From Syntrophaceae bacterium UBA1163 (GTDB lineage Bacteria > Desulfobacterota > BSN033 > UBA1163), in contig DBZJ01000200.1 of NCBI GenBank assembly GCA_002311635.1, positions 1 through 9,034 of the forward strand: 9,034 bases of DNA, written 5' to 3'. Positions within the stretch are counted from its first letter, which is position 1, and every line of letters starts with the position of its first letter. Both the position numbers and the translations under genes were made by a program. Of this stretch, positions 1-5,436 are shown piece after piece. The notes under the pieces are model-generated. The model did no database searches and was not told where the DNA came from. It was given only the letters and a program-made list of their open reading frames with translations.

Positions 1-10
1 CCTTAGTTTT

Positions 11-25
11 TCAACAGACTGTTGA
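11..25. repeat. Perfect 7-bp palindrome TCAACAG-a-CTGTTGA
   Basis: The arms at 11-17 and 19-25 are perfectly complementary around one base, preceded by a T-run (TTTTT at 7-11). The sequence resembles ends of insertion elements and dispersed palindromes often seen in this type of genome, but no transposase is in view. The rest of 1-171 shows no convincing gene. Confidence 0.4.
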
Positions 26-171
26 CCGGTGACAACTTAAGTTCACCTTTGAGGAAGACGAGAGTGGCCGCAAGGAAGTGGCCATTTTAAGCAAATATCT
101 GAAGTTGTTTTAGAACCAGCGTCTCCTTCTTTATTCAACTCACCCTAAAGCGAGTTCTTGTCATTTTGGAG

Positions 172-1185
172 TTAATAGCCATTAGACTCCCTATTCTTCT
201 CCTTTCCTTCTTCTTTGTATTTTAACTTAGGTGCCTCAATCATAACCGTCGTACCTGGCGGGACCGAACGGGTTAACCAGACATTCCCTCCGATAACCGA
301 GCCGGTGCCAATCACCGTCTCGCCTCCTAAAATTGTCGCGCCAGCATAGATCGTTACATGATCTTCTATGGTCGGATGGCGTTTCATCTTCCTAAGCAAT
401 TCACCTTTTTCCTCCATGGGGAGACTTAAGGCACCCAGGGTAACCCCTTGATAAATCCTGACATGGTCGCCGATAACACTCGTCTCTCCAATAACCACCC
501 CAGTACCATGGTCGATGAAAAAATGCCGCCCAATGACCGCGCCCGGGTTGATATCTATACCGGTGACGCTATGGGCGTATTCGGTCATCATCCTTGGGAT
601 TAAAGGAACCTCTTTATCATGAAGCTCGTGGGCCACCCGGTAGGTCAAGATGGCCAAAATGCTCGGGTAGCTAAAAATAATCTCGTCAAAGCTTTTCGCT
701 GCCGGATCTCCCTGGTAGGCCGCTCTAACGTCCTCGGTCAGGATTTTTTTAAGACCTTTCAATTTATACAACAGGGTAAGGGCTTCCTTTTGCCCCCTTT
801 CCGAACAGGAAGTGCAGACCATCTGCTGGCGGCGGCATTCATGGCGGATGCTCAGGGTGATCTGCTTAGATAAGAGTTCAAAAAGGGTATTTATTTCGAT
901 GCCCATCTGGTAGGCCAGACTGAAACTATCCACCTCATGTTCCCCAAAATACCCGGGGAAGAGGACCTTTTTAAGACGCTCGATGATCTCAATCACGACC
1001 CCTCGAGAGGGCAATCCTACCAGGTTCAGGTGATGAAAAGCATCCTTGTCCTGGCAACTTTCCACGAGGTCAGACACAATTTGAGGAAGTTCTTGGCGAA
1101 ACAGAGGTGGCAGTTCACATTCCACATGGTTAGGCTCTGAAGCGAAGACCTTTTCTGCGGCGCATGCAGGATCAAGCTTATCCAT
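172..1185 (-). CDS. cysE: Serine O-acetyltransferase, EpsC/CysE type
   Basis: This enzyme transfers acetyl from acetyl-CoA to L-serine, giving O-acetylserine, the substrate of cysteine synthase, in the cytoplasm. The 337-aa protein has an N-terminal helical domain and a C-terminal left-handed beta-helix of hexapeptide repeats (about residues 205-320). The Asp-His pair D225-H226 (in FIDHGTG) and H270 (in RHPTI) match the catalytic D157/H158 and H193 of E. coli CysE. The loop between them is about 9 residues longer than in E. coli, as in the EpsC-type branch. A C117-x6-C124-x2-C127 cluster sits in the N-terminal domain. The C-terminus is charged and lacks the terminal Ile that binds CysK in the classical complex. 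I chose the ATG at 1185 because AAAGGAG (1200-1194) lies 8 nt upstream. An in-frame ATG at 1230 would add 15 residues but has no ribosome binding site. Family assignment is firm; the regulation is unknown. Confidence 0.93.
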   Translation of the reverse strand: MDKLDPACAAEKVFASEPNHVECELPPLFRQELPQIVSDLVESCQDKDAFHHLNLVGLPSRGVVIEIIERLKKVLFPGYFGEHEVDSFSLAYQMGIEINTLFELLSKQITLSIRHECRRQQMVCTSCSERGQKEALTLLYKLKGLKKILTEDVRAAYQGDPAAKSFDEIIFSYPSILAILTYRVAHELHDKEVPLIPRMMTEYAHSVTGIDINPGAVIGRHFFIDHGTGVVIGETSVIGDHVRIYQGVTLGALSLPMEEKGELLRKMKRHPTIEDHVTIYAGATILGGETVIGTGSVIGGNVWLTRSVPPGTTVMIEAPKLKYKEEGKEKNRESNGY

Positions 1186-1193
1186 ACTGATGA

Positions 1194-1200
1194 CTCCTTT
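1194..1200 (-). promoter_or_regulatory. Ribosome binding site that fixes the cysE start
   Basis: AAAGGAG on the minus strand ends 8 nt before the ATG at 1185. No comparable Shine-Dalgarno sequence precedes the upstream in-frame ATG at 1230, so the shorter protein is preferred. Confidence 0.75.
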
Positions 1201-1236
1201 CTTGGAATGTTTTGGTAATTTTTTATCCATGGAAGT

Positions 1237-1269
1237 TCAATCTTTTCTAACTCTAACTGTGATCGACAT
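1237..1269 (-). promoter_or_regulatory. Possible 10-codon upstream ORF in the cysE leader
   Basis: An ATG at 1269 opens a short frame reading MSITVRVRKD and then stops at TGA (1239-1237), 51 nt before the preferred cysE start. It has a fair ribosome binding site (GGGAG at 1283-1279, 9 nt from the ATG). It contains no Cys or Ser run that would suggest amino-acid attenuation beyond one Ser. It may be a chance frame. Confidence 0.22.
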
Positions 1270-1295
1270 GGATCGAATCTCCCTTACGACGACTG

Positions 1296-1326
1296 TCCTC
1301 CACTCCGCTGTCTGGGTTCAGGAGGA
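1296..1326 (-). repeat. Small dyad in the cysE leader (TCCTCC/GGAGGA)
   Basis: TCCTCC (1296-1301) is complementary to GGAGGA (1321-1326), giving a 6-bp stem with a 19-nt loop. A second perfect dyad, CGCAAG-c-CTTGCG, lies just upstream in the transcript at 1331-1343. Both would fold in a cysE leader RNA. No function can be assigned. Confidence 0.35.
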
Positions 1327-1377
1327 AAACCGCAAGCCTTGCGTACTTGCCCTTTCAAATGGACACCGTCTATTAGA

Positions 1378-1406
1378 ATTTAATCTCGACTGAGGATAAA
1401 GTACAA
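1378..1406 (-). promoter_or_regulatory. Candidate sigma70-like promoter for cysE
   Basis: On the minus strand TTGTAC (1406-1401) is followed after 17 nt by TTAAAT (1383-1378). The matches to consensus are 3/6 and 4/6, with ideal spacing. Transcription from here would give a leader of roughly 185 nt before the cysE start. This is weak evidence from motif inspection only. Confidence 0.27.
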
Positions 1407-1468
1407 GAATAGTAGAGAAGTTTAGGGACGATTCTCAAAACCTGTTTTTGGGGGGATCCCGAACCACG

Positions 1469-1487
1469 TCCTGAACACGCTTCAGGA
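1469..1487. repeat. 7-bp perfect inverted repeat
   Basis: TCCTGAA and TTCAGGA flank the 5-nt centre CACGC. It lies 54 nt beyond the stop codon of the DUF948 gene and has no T-run on either side, so it is not a good intrinsic terminator. It resembles the small dispersed hairpin elements seen in many bacterial intergenic regions (inference). Confidence 0.5.
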
Positions 1488-1540
1488 TCTGCAATTTTGC
1501 GAGCTCTGTTTTAGTCCTCGATCTTATTTCCCTACATTAA

Positions 1541-1933
1541 TCACTCTGCGGCTGGCCTTCGAAAGAAACGCACGAAAGCCCCGATTCCTCGCACCACCGC
1601 GCTGATCACCGTTGGAAGCTTTAGTAGGGGCCCCCCGGCAATAGTTAATACTGCTTCCTCGAACTCCCGCAGGCGCCCGGCAGCATCCCCAACCGCGGCA
1701 ATCCCTTCTTCAACTCTGTCCACCTGCCGATGAATGGATTGCACGATACTGCTGATTTCCTTTGAAATGACAGTCAGGTCGTGGCTCAGAGGGACAATCT
1801 CCATGCGAACTGTTTCAAATAATTTTTCAGCCGCGCAAGCGGTTCGGCGGATCTGCAGGATAACAGGAATGAGGACAATAGCAACAACCACTACGGCGGC
1901 TGCAATGATAGTGATACTGATCGTCTGCAACAT
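1541..1933 (-). CDS. DUF948/YtxG-like single-pass membrane protein
   Basis: The 130-aa protein starts with a hydrophobic segment (about residues 5-27) followed by an amphipathic helical region (about 35-95) and a basic C-terminal tail (FVRFFRRP). This layout, with an N-terminal anchor and a coiled-coil-like cytoplasmic or periplasmic part, is that of the DUF948 family, which includes Bacillus YtxG. The start ATG at 1933 is preceded by GGGAG (about 10 nt upstream). It lies downstream of, and in the same orientation as, two YtxH-like genes, which is the gene company known for ytxG in Bacillus. The molecular function is unknown; a role in envelope or general stress is inferred from that neighbourhood. 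The family call rests on architecture and context more than on a diagnostic motif. Confidence 0.72.
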   Translation of the reverse strand: MLQTISITIIAAAVVVVAIVLIPVILQIRRTACAAEKLFETVRMEIVPLSHDLTVISKEISSIVQSIHRQVDRVEEGIAAVGDAAGRLREFEEAVLTIAGGPLLKLPTVISAVVRGIGAFVRFFRRPAAE

Positions 1934-1971
1934 AGGTTGTGATCTCCCTTCGGCCCATTCGACGGCGCCAG

Positions 1972-1993
1972 CTCCTGCGCTCGAAGGCAGGAG
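1972..1993. repeat. 7-bp perfect inverted repeat ahead of the ytxG-like gene
   Basis: CTCCTGC (1972-1978) and GCAGGAG (1987-1993) flank an 8-nt centre. In the minus-strand transcript it forms a hairpin 39 nt upstream of the ATG at 1933, too far to cover the ribosome binding site at 1943-1947. Confidence 0.5.
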
Positions 1994-2004
1994 AAAATAA
2001 GTCC

Positions 2005-2058
2005 CTCAGGGCCGACCCTGAGCCCTCGGTCTTCTGACCGGGGAATTGAAGGGTCGGC
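2005..2058 (-). terminator. Nested and competing hairpins directly after the ytxH stop codon
   Basis: Reading the minus strand, GCCGACCC (2058-2051) begins at the first base after the ytxH stop and can pair with GGGTCGGC (2018-2011). This encloses an inner hairpin of 8 bp with one wobble (2043-2024, loop of 4). The downstream arm overlaps a second perfect 7-bp hairpin (2022-2016 with 2011-2005, loop of 4), so the two folds exclude each other. A modest T-rich stretch (ACTTATTTTCT) follows. It could be a terminator, or an attenuator that sets how much transcript reaches the ytxG-like gene. A clear poly-T tract is missing. Confidence 0.5.
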
Positions 2059-2457
2059 TTAAGCCTTGGTTTCGTCCTTCTTTGCTCCCTTGGATAACTC
2101 TTGCCTTGCAGCTTCCAAACCTACTTCCACTGCTCCCTTCACTTTTTTCACACCTGTTTTTGCATCCTCGATCACTTCTTTTGCCTTCACACGCGCCTCT
2201 GCGAGCTGGAGATTGGCCTCTTTCTTCAATTCTTCAGCCCGGCGCTGAGCCTCGTCAAGGATCGTCTTCGCCTTAAGCTGCGCTTCTGAGTAAAGTCCCT
2301 TGGCTTCTTCAAGGACCTCGCTCCCTTTTTGCTTAAGTTCGGACCTCAACTCTTTTCCGGATTTAGGAGCTAATAAAAGTCCGGCTATCGCTCCCAGCGC
2401 GCTCCCGATAAAGAACCCTCGCAGAAATCCTCCGCGACCGCTTTCATCTTCTGCCAT
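2059..2457 (-). CDS. YtxH-like protein with long helical tail
   Basis: The 132-aa protein has a glycine-rich hydrophobic segment (about residues 11-27) ending in LLLAPKSGKELR, the hallmark of the YtxH family. An alanine/glutamate/lysine-rich region follows (about 40-125) that should form one long amphipathic helix or coiled coil, similar in character to LEA-like and stalk proteins. It probably sits at the inner membrane with the helical tail in the cytoplasm. The ATG at 2457 has a ribosome binding site AAGGGGG (2473-2467, 9 nt away). It is a paralogue of the gene at 3078-2800 and lies 125 nt upstream of the ytxG-like gene. YtxH in Bacillus belongs to a stress-induced operon; a stress role here is an inference and the biochemical activity is unknown. 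Confidence 0.85.
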   Translation of the reverse strand: MAEDESGRGGFLRGFFIGSALGAIAGLLLAPKSGKELRSELKQKGSEVLEEAKGLYSEAQLKAKTILDEAQRRAEELKKEANLQLAEARVKAKEVIEDAKTGVKKVKGAVEVGLEAARQELSKGAKKDETKA

Positions 2458-2503
2458 AGGACAAAACCCCCTTTCCTTCTTGTAAGAATTTCATAACTCC
2501 CCT

Positions 2504-2529
2504 CCCCCCTCTTAGTCTTAAGAGGGGGG
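2504..2529. repeat. Perfect 11-bp hairpin (CCCCCCTCTTA / TAAGAGGGGGG)
   Basis: The two arms (2504-2514 and 2519-2529) are perfectly complementary around the 4-nt loop GTCT. There is no adjacent T-run. A C-run/CTCTTA stem of this kind is typical of small dispersed intergenic hairpin repeats; whether it recurs in this genome cannot be seen from one window. Confidence 0.65.
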
Positions 2530-2612
2530 ATACCACCCACATTAAACCCGTGAAAATTTCCTAAACTCGCTTTTAATAAAAGGGCACGCGTCTACTTTCC
2601 TTGAATCATCCC

Positions 2613-2702
2613 TATAAAGAATCATCCGAAACGGTAAATAAAGTAAATAAGGTTAACTTGGTATTTTTATCCTGAAAAAGCTGTATTTCATATAAAGAAT
2701 CA
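2613..2702. repeat. 12-bp direct repeat TATAAAGAATCA, two copies
   Basis: TATAAAGAATCA occurs at 2613-2624 and again at 2691-2702, 78 bp apart (start to start). The first copy also overlaps a pair of GAATCATCC copies at 2603-2611 and 2619-2627. The repeats could be sites for a regulator of the downstream ytxH gene or remnants of duplication. Confidence 0.5.
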
Positions 2703-2756
2703 AACCCGGGACCTCTCAGGTGAACATAAACGTCGCTTTGGAGCCCCGGGTTTGAT
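2699..2756 (-). terminator. 12-bp dyad with 34-nt loop downstream of ytxH (possible terminator)
   Basis: ATCAAACCCGGG (2699-2710) and CCCGGGTTTGAT (2745-2756) are perfectly complementary and lie 43 nt beyond the stop codon of the ytxH gene at 2800. The long loop and the lack of a proper T-run (TCTTTATATG follows on the minus strand) make it an atypical terminator. A processing or stability element or a regulator site is also possible. Confidence 0.4.
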
Positions 2757-2799
2757 AGTGTATTTTACCGATCTTGCCCTCCTAACCTCTCAATTTTTC

Positions 2800-3078
2800 T
2801 CAGGCATCCCCCATTATTTCTTCGGGCGACTCGATCCCGCTCAGTGAAGCCCCTTCTCTTCTCCCGGTAATAGAAGCACGAACATTTTCGAACTTTGTGC
2901 GGCCTTCCGAGTATAACCGCTTTGTCTCATCCAATGCCTTGTTTGTCTTCTCCCTGATTCCTGATCTCAGTTCTTTTCCAGCTTTGGGAGCCAATAAGAA
3001 ACCTGCTGTCGCACCCAAAACACTGCCAACAAAAAGTCCTCTTAAGAGTTTGGAATCTCTTCTTTGGTCGCTCTCCAT
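2800..3078 (-). CDS. Short YtxH-like protein
   Basis: The 92-aa protein carries the YtxH core: a glycine-containing hydrophobic segment (about residues 12-29) running into LLAPKAGKELR, then a short charged helix (about 35-70) and a polar, acidic tail. The core is closely similar to the 132-aa paralogue downstream (LRG-F-GS-LGA-AG-LLAPK-GKELR shared, then LYSE), but it lacks that protein's long Ala/Glu/Lys helix. The ATG at 3078 has a very good ribosome binding site, AAGGAGG (3093-3087), 8 nt away. It is the first gene of the leftward stress-type group. It is likely membrane-associated; function is unknown beyond the family link to general stress. Confidence 0.83.
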   Translation of the reverse strand: MESDQRRDSKLLRGLFVGSVLGATAGFLLAPKAGKELRSGIREKTNKALDETKRLYSEGRTKFENVRASITGRREGASLSGIESPEEIMGDA

Positions 3079-3164
3079 TGTCTTATCCTCCTTCCTTTAG
3101 CCAACTTTTGTAACTTCTGGGCATCGTTATTTCTATCCCGCAGACCCCAAAAACCTGCAATTTA

Positions 3165-3194
3165 AAATTAGTTACTACCGCCCCCGTTTGTCAA
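3165..3194 (-). promoter_or_regulatory. Candidate sigma70-like promoter for the leftward ytxH group
   Basis: On the minus strand a perfect TTGACA (3194-3189) is followed after 18 nt by TAATTT (3170-3165, 3/6 matches). It lies about 90 nt upstream of the ytxH start at 3078 in the AT-rich region between divergent genes. The -35 element is good, the -10 element is weak. Confidence 0.4.
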
Positions 3195-3348
3195 GGTAGA
3201 AATAATGCAAAAGGAATAATTATTTAAAGTGCTTTCCCTTCCCTCCTTGTCAAATTTTCACTTTTAAAAAGACTGAATGTAGGATATATTAGAGCCGCAA
3301 AAACTAACCTTCCATACAGTTTTGCGAGATAACAGTGGCGGTTGGACT

Positions 3349-4242
3349 ATGAGAGAAGAAGAGCGAAGCATAACTGCTGAAGGGGTTGCGTATGCAAGAG
3401 CGAAGCATCTACTTTATGATGACCCAATCATGTTTGAAGATTTTTTTGCCATCGACTTTTTAAGTCCTCGCCGAAGGCGATTTCTGAAAAATCCCCTTAT
3501 TGGTCTCCTGATGCGTTCAACATTATATCGTCATTTTCGCCCTCGGCGTGCCTACTCTGTGGACCGGAGTCGCTATAATGAGGAAAAGTTAGAGAAGGCA
3601 ATTGCCCAGGGTATGACACAATATGCAATCATCGGTGCAGGTTACGATTCGTTTGCTTTACGCCGTAGAGACCTATCCGATTCCATTAAGATCTTTGAGC
3701 TGGATCATCCGGCAACGCAAAAAGCAAAAAAGCAAAGGCTTTCGGAGCTCAATGTTGAGTTGCCGAAGAACCTTGAATTGATTCCGGTAGATTTCGAGAA
3801 GGAAACCGTCGCTGATGCCCTGAAGCGCTCCTCTTACATCCGTGAGGTGCCTGCCTTTTTTTCATGGCTTGGCACTATCCGTTATCTTACTCGTGATGCT
3901 GTGTTCAAAACGCTTCAGTCTTTGCTTTCATTGGCTGCTCCTGAAAGCGAGATTGTTTTCGACTATAGCATTCCTGATGTGCTTATTAATCCAAAGGATC
4001 TCAAGAGATTCAATAAGAATCGGCGTCTTGCCGCACACCTTGGCGAACCCATGATCACTCATTTCGATCCAGATATACTGGTTACCGAGATGGAGGATCT
4101 TGGTTTCGAACTTATTGAAAATCTCTCACCAAATGAAAGAAAGGTGAGATACTTTGCTAACCGCAAAGACAATCTTCTTCCAAGTGCAACAACCTACTTC
4201 GCTCACTTCCGCGTTCGGCAGGTGGGAAGAAAGATGAGGTAA
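3349..4242 (+). CDS. Class I SAM-dependent methyltransferase, LCM/TIGR00027-like
   Basis: The 297-aa protein matches the leucine carboxyl methyltransferase-like family found in mycobacteria and many other bacteria. It has the N-terminal TAEGVAYARAKH motif (typical TAEGVA-x-RA), the SAM-binding glycine motif IIGAGYDSFALR (G96 and G98), an acidic strand-2 motif FELDHPATQ-x-AK (E117, D119), a PVDFEKE segment, and FFSWLGTIRYLTRDAV where relatives carry EGV-x-YL. The glutamate usual at that last site is replaced by FSWLG. The natural substrate of these enzymes is mostly unknown; carboxyl or O-methylation is only inferred. I chose ATG 3349; a TTG at 3322 in the same frame would add nine residues but lacks a ribosome binding site. 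A possible -10 box TATATT lies at 3285-3290 with a poor -35. The next gene starts 4 nt after this stop, implying co-translation. Confidence 0.82.
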   Translation: MREEERSITAEGVAYARAKHLLYDDPIMFEDFFAIDFLSPRRRRFLKNPLIGLLMRSTLYRHFRPRRAYSVDRSRYNEEKLEKAIAQGMTQYAIIGAGYDSFALRRRDLSDSIKIFELDHPATQKAKKQRLSELNVELPKNLELIPVDFEKETVADALKRSSYIREVPAFFSWLGTIRYLTRDAVFKTLQSLLSLAAPESEIVFDYSIPDVLINPKDLKRFNKNRRLAAHLGEPMITHFDPDILVTEMEDLGFELIENLSPNERKVRYFANRKDNLLPSATTYFAHFRVRQVGRKMR

Positions 4243-4246
4243 AACC

Positions 4247-4915
4247 GTGAAAAAGGTTTTTAGAATCTTTCTCGTTGGATTTATTATATGCGTTGTAGTT
4301 GCGCTGCTCTTTGCCGTTGTTGCATTTTACTTATACCCTCCACTTGGGAAAACGACCAAACCCTACATCAAGAAGGCCTATAGATACTTGCCGGTGCAGA
4401 TCTCCTGTACAATCCCTATTCCTCCGGAGTACGGCACATTGGTCTTTCTCAGACATGGCATTCACCCTTCCCTAAGTGCATACGAATACAAATTGAAATT
4501 CACCAAAGCATCCACCACAATCGAGCGATCCCTGCCTTCCGACAGCCGAAGTCTCACTTTGGTCAACACTTACTGGTACCCGGCGAACCCACGAGGAGGC
4601 CCCTGGGTTCGTTTCCAGCATCAAGAGGGAGAATACGTTGTCGATATGAAAGAGCGGAAGGTTTCCCGAGTTCTACGGTATAAAGGACACGTTTTCGCAG
4701 GTGAGCTATCGGGTGACCAAGAGGGCGTTGCTATAGTGGAATCTGGCGGGAAAATCCTCCTATCCGTCGGGCGCAGAGACGCCTACGAGATCACCGGAAC
4801 CCCAGTCGGCGATTCTTCGGGAGAGTACATCGGGAGGATTGAAGGGAATTACTATCGCCTTCGATTCATCACTCCAAGCCAAAGTCCTGAGCAGAGAATC
4901 AGGGTCTTAGAATAA
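4247..4915 (+). CDS. Membrane-anchored extracytoplasmic protein of unknown family
   Basis: I do not recognise this 222-aa protein. It has a basic N-terminus and one long hydrophobic segment (about residues 7-30), with no clear signal-peptidase site or lipobox, so it is probably an uncleaved anchor with the rest outside the cytoplasm. The C-terminal part (about 45-222) is rich in alternating hydrophobic and charged residues with many Gly and Tyr, suggesting a mostly beta domain; the last 70 residues contain repeated Y/I-G-R/E-I-type strands. It starts at GTG 4247, 4 nt after the methyltransferase stop. The ribosome binding site GAGG overlaps the end of that gene, so the two are probably translationally coupled. 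The start codon is GTG, with no ATG nearby. Confidence 0.7.
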   Translation: MKKVFRIFLVGFIICVVVALLFAVVAFYLYPPLGKTTKPYIKKAYRYLPVQISCTIPIPPEYGTLVFLRHGIHPSLSAYEYKLKFTKASTTIERSLPSDSRSLTLVNTYWYPANPRGGPWVRFQHQEGEYVVDMKERKVSRVLRYKGHVFAGELSGDQEGVAIVESGGKILLSVGRRDAYEITGTPVGDSSGEYIGRIEGNYYRLRFITPSQSPEQRIRVLE

Positions 4916-4986
4916 AGGGAACGGGCTTAGATTACTGTCAAATAGAAAAAATACGGGTCGGAAGAGAAAGTTACCACGCCCTAAGA

Positions 4987-5382
4987 GGAGCCAGAGCAGG
5001 AAAATAGTTTTTAAAACGGCGGAAGAATGTTTGTATATTTTGCATTAGCAATATGGGAAATAGGTTTAGGACTCTATGTTTATAAACTTCTCGATCCACG
5101 GAAGGGTAAAGAAATGCCATGGTTTTTCAGCTGGAGGCAAATAGTGGAATTTGAGGACAAATTGTTCGATTCTCAAACAAATCTTCATGTAATAAGAATG
5201 GCAAACAAGATTTCTTTGGCATTTTGTGTTCTTTCCGCCTTCGTGGTTCTATTCGATGGATTATTACATGTTTATCTTAATTTTATCGATTTTAAGGAAA
5301 TCACAGCGATAGCGACGGTATTCGCAATTTGGCCTCTACGATGGGGCTACATTTTCCTAAAAAGAGCATAAGGGAGCCAGAG
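4987..5382. repeat. 10-bp direct repeat GGAGCCAGAG bracketing the small membrane gene
   Basis: GGAGCCAGAG occurs at 4987-4996 and 5373-5382, one copy on each side of the gene at 5027-5371. It could be a target-site duplication or a footprint of insertion by short-homology recombination, or chance. No inverted terminal repeats were seen next to the copies. Confidence 0.45.
5027..5371 (+). CDS. Small multi-pass membrane protein, unknown
   Basis: This 114-aa protein has hydrophobic segments at about residues 2-20 and 64-86 and a third, weaker one at about 91-109. Between the first two lies a polar loop (PRKGKEMPWFFSWRQIVEFEDKLFDSQTNLH). The W-R...F-x-DKLF pattern before a transmembrane helix faintly recalls SdpI/YhfL-type proteins, but I would not assign it. 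The frame is closed by a stop at 5012-5014, so ATG 5027 is the earliest start; only a weak GGCGG precedes it. The gene and its upstream spacer are visibly AT-richer than the acyl-CoA dehydrogenase gene that follows, which hints at separate origin. It is probably real because codon usage and hydrophobic periodicity look protein-like, but it could be a remnant. Confidence 0.6.
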   Translation: MFVYFALAIWEIGLGLYVYKLLDPRKGKEMPWFFSWRQIVEFEDKLFDSQTNLHVIRMANKISLAFCVLSAFVVLFDGLLHVYLNFIDFKEITAIATVFAIWPLRWGYIFLKRA

Positions 5383-5436
5383 GGTCAGGTCTCAAGAGGG
5401 CTATCCGCTTCCCGGTTGAAATCGTTGGAGGATGTC

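Larger units (their letters stand above)
1186..1540 (-). other. Long spacer/leader between the ytxG-like gene and cysE
   Basis: This 355-bp stretch has no convincing gene of normal size on either strand; the 67-codon reading frame on the plus strand (1190-1393) has no family features. It holds a 7-bp inverted repeat (1469-1487), a candidate minus-strand promoter (1378-1406), two small dyads (1331-1343 and 1296-1326) and a possible 10-codon leader ORF (1269-1237). The dyads and the leader ORF would lie in the 5' untranslated region of cysE. I do not recognise a known riboswitch or T-box in it. Confidence 0.5.
2458..2799 (-). other. 342-bp structured spacer between the two ytxH paralogues
   Basis: I find no gene here. 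It holds an 11-bp hairpin (2504-2529), an AT-rich stretch (about 2560-2700), a 12-bp direct repeat (2613-2624 and 2691-2702), a 9-bp direct repeat (2603-2611 and 2619-2627) and a 12-bp dyad with a large loop (2699-2756). The upstream ytxH transcript probably ends in this spacer and the downstream ytxH gene may have its own promoter. I saw no strong promoter match. Confidence 0.5.

Noticed and set aside
5..99. 24-codon minus-strand frame (MATSLRPLSSSS...) ending at the left palindrome
   Set aside because: No ribosome binding site, low complexity, and it terminates in a palindrome; there is no support for a gene.
619..1140. Plus-strand frames of 84 and 67 codons opposite cysE
   Set aside because: Antisense to conserved serine acetyltransferase sequence, with low-complexity or unconvincing translations.
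1186..1400. c-di-GMP or T-box type riboswitch ahead of cysE
   Set aside because: Fragments such as GGGCAAG and ACGCAAGG loosely resemble conserved riboswitch pieces, but the order, spacing and pairing do not match either class.
1185..1541. Shared peptide ACAAEK in the N-terminal parts of CysE and the DUF948 protein
   Set aside because: Only six residues match, the nucleotide sequences differ at several codon positions and the flanks are unrelated, so it is most likely coincidence.
5329..5436. N-terminal extension of the acyl-CoA dehydrogenase from TTG 5329
   Set aside because: It would overlap the upstream membrane-protein gene, it lacks a ribosome binding site, and a strong GGAGG directly precedes ATG 5437, giving the usual family length.
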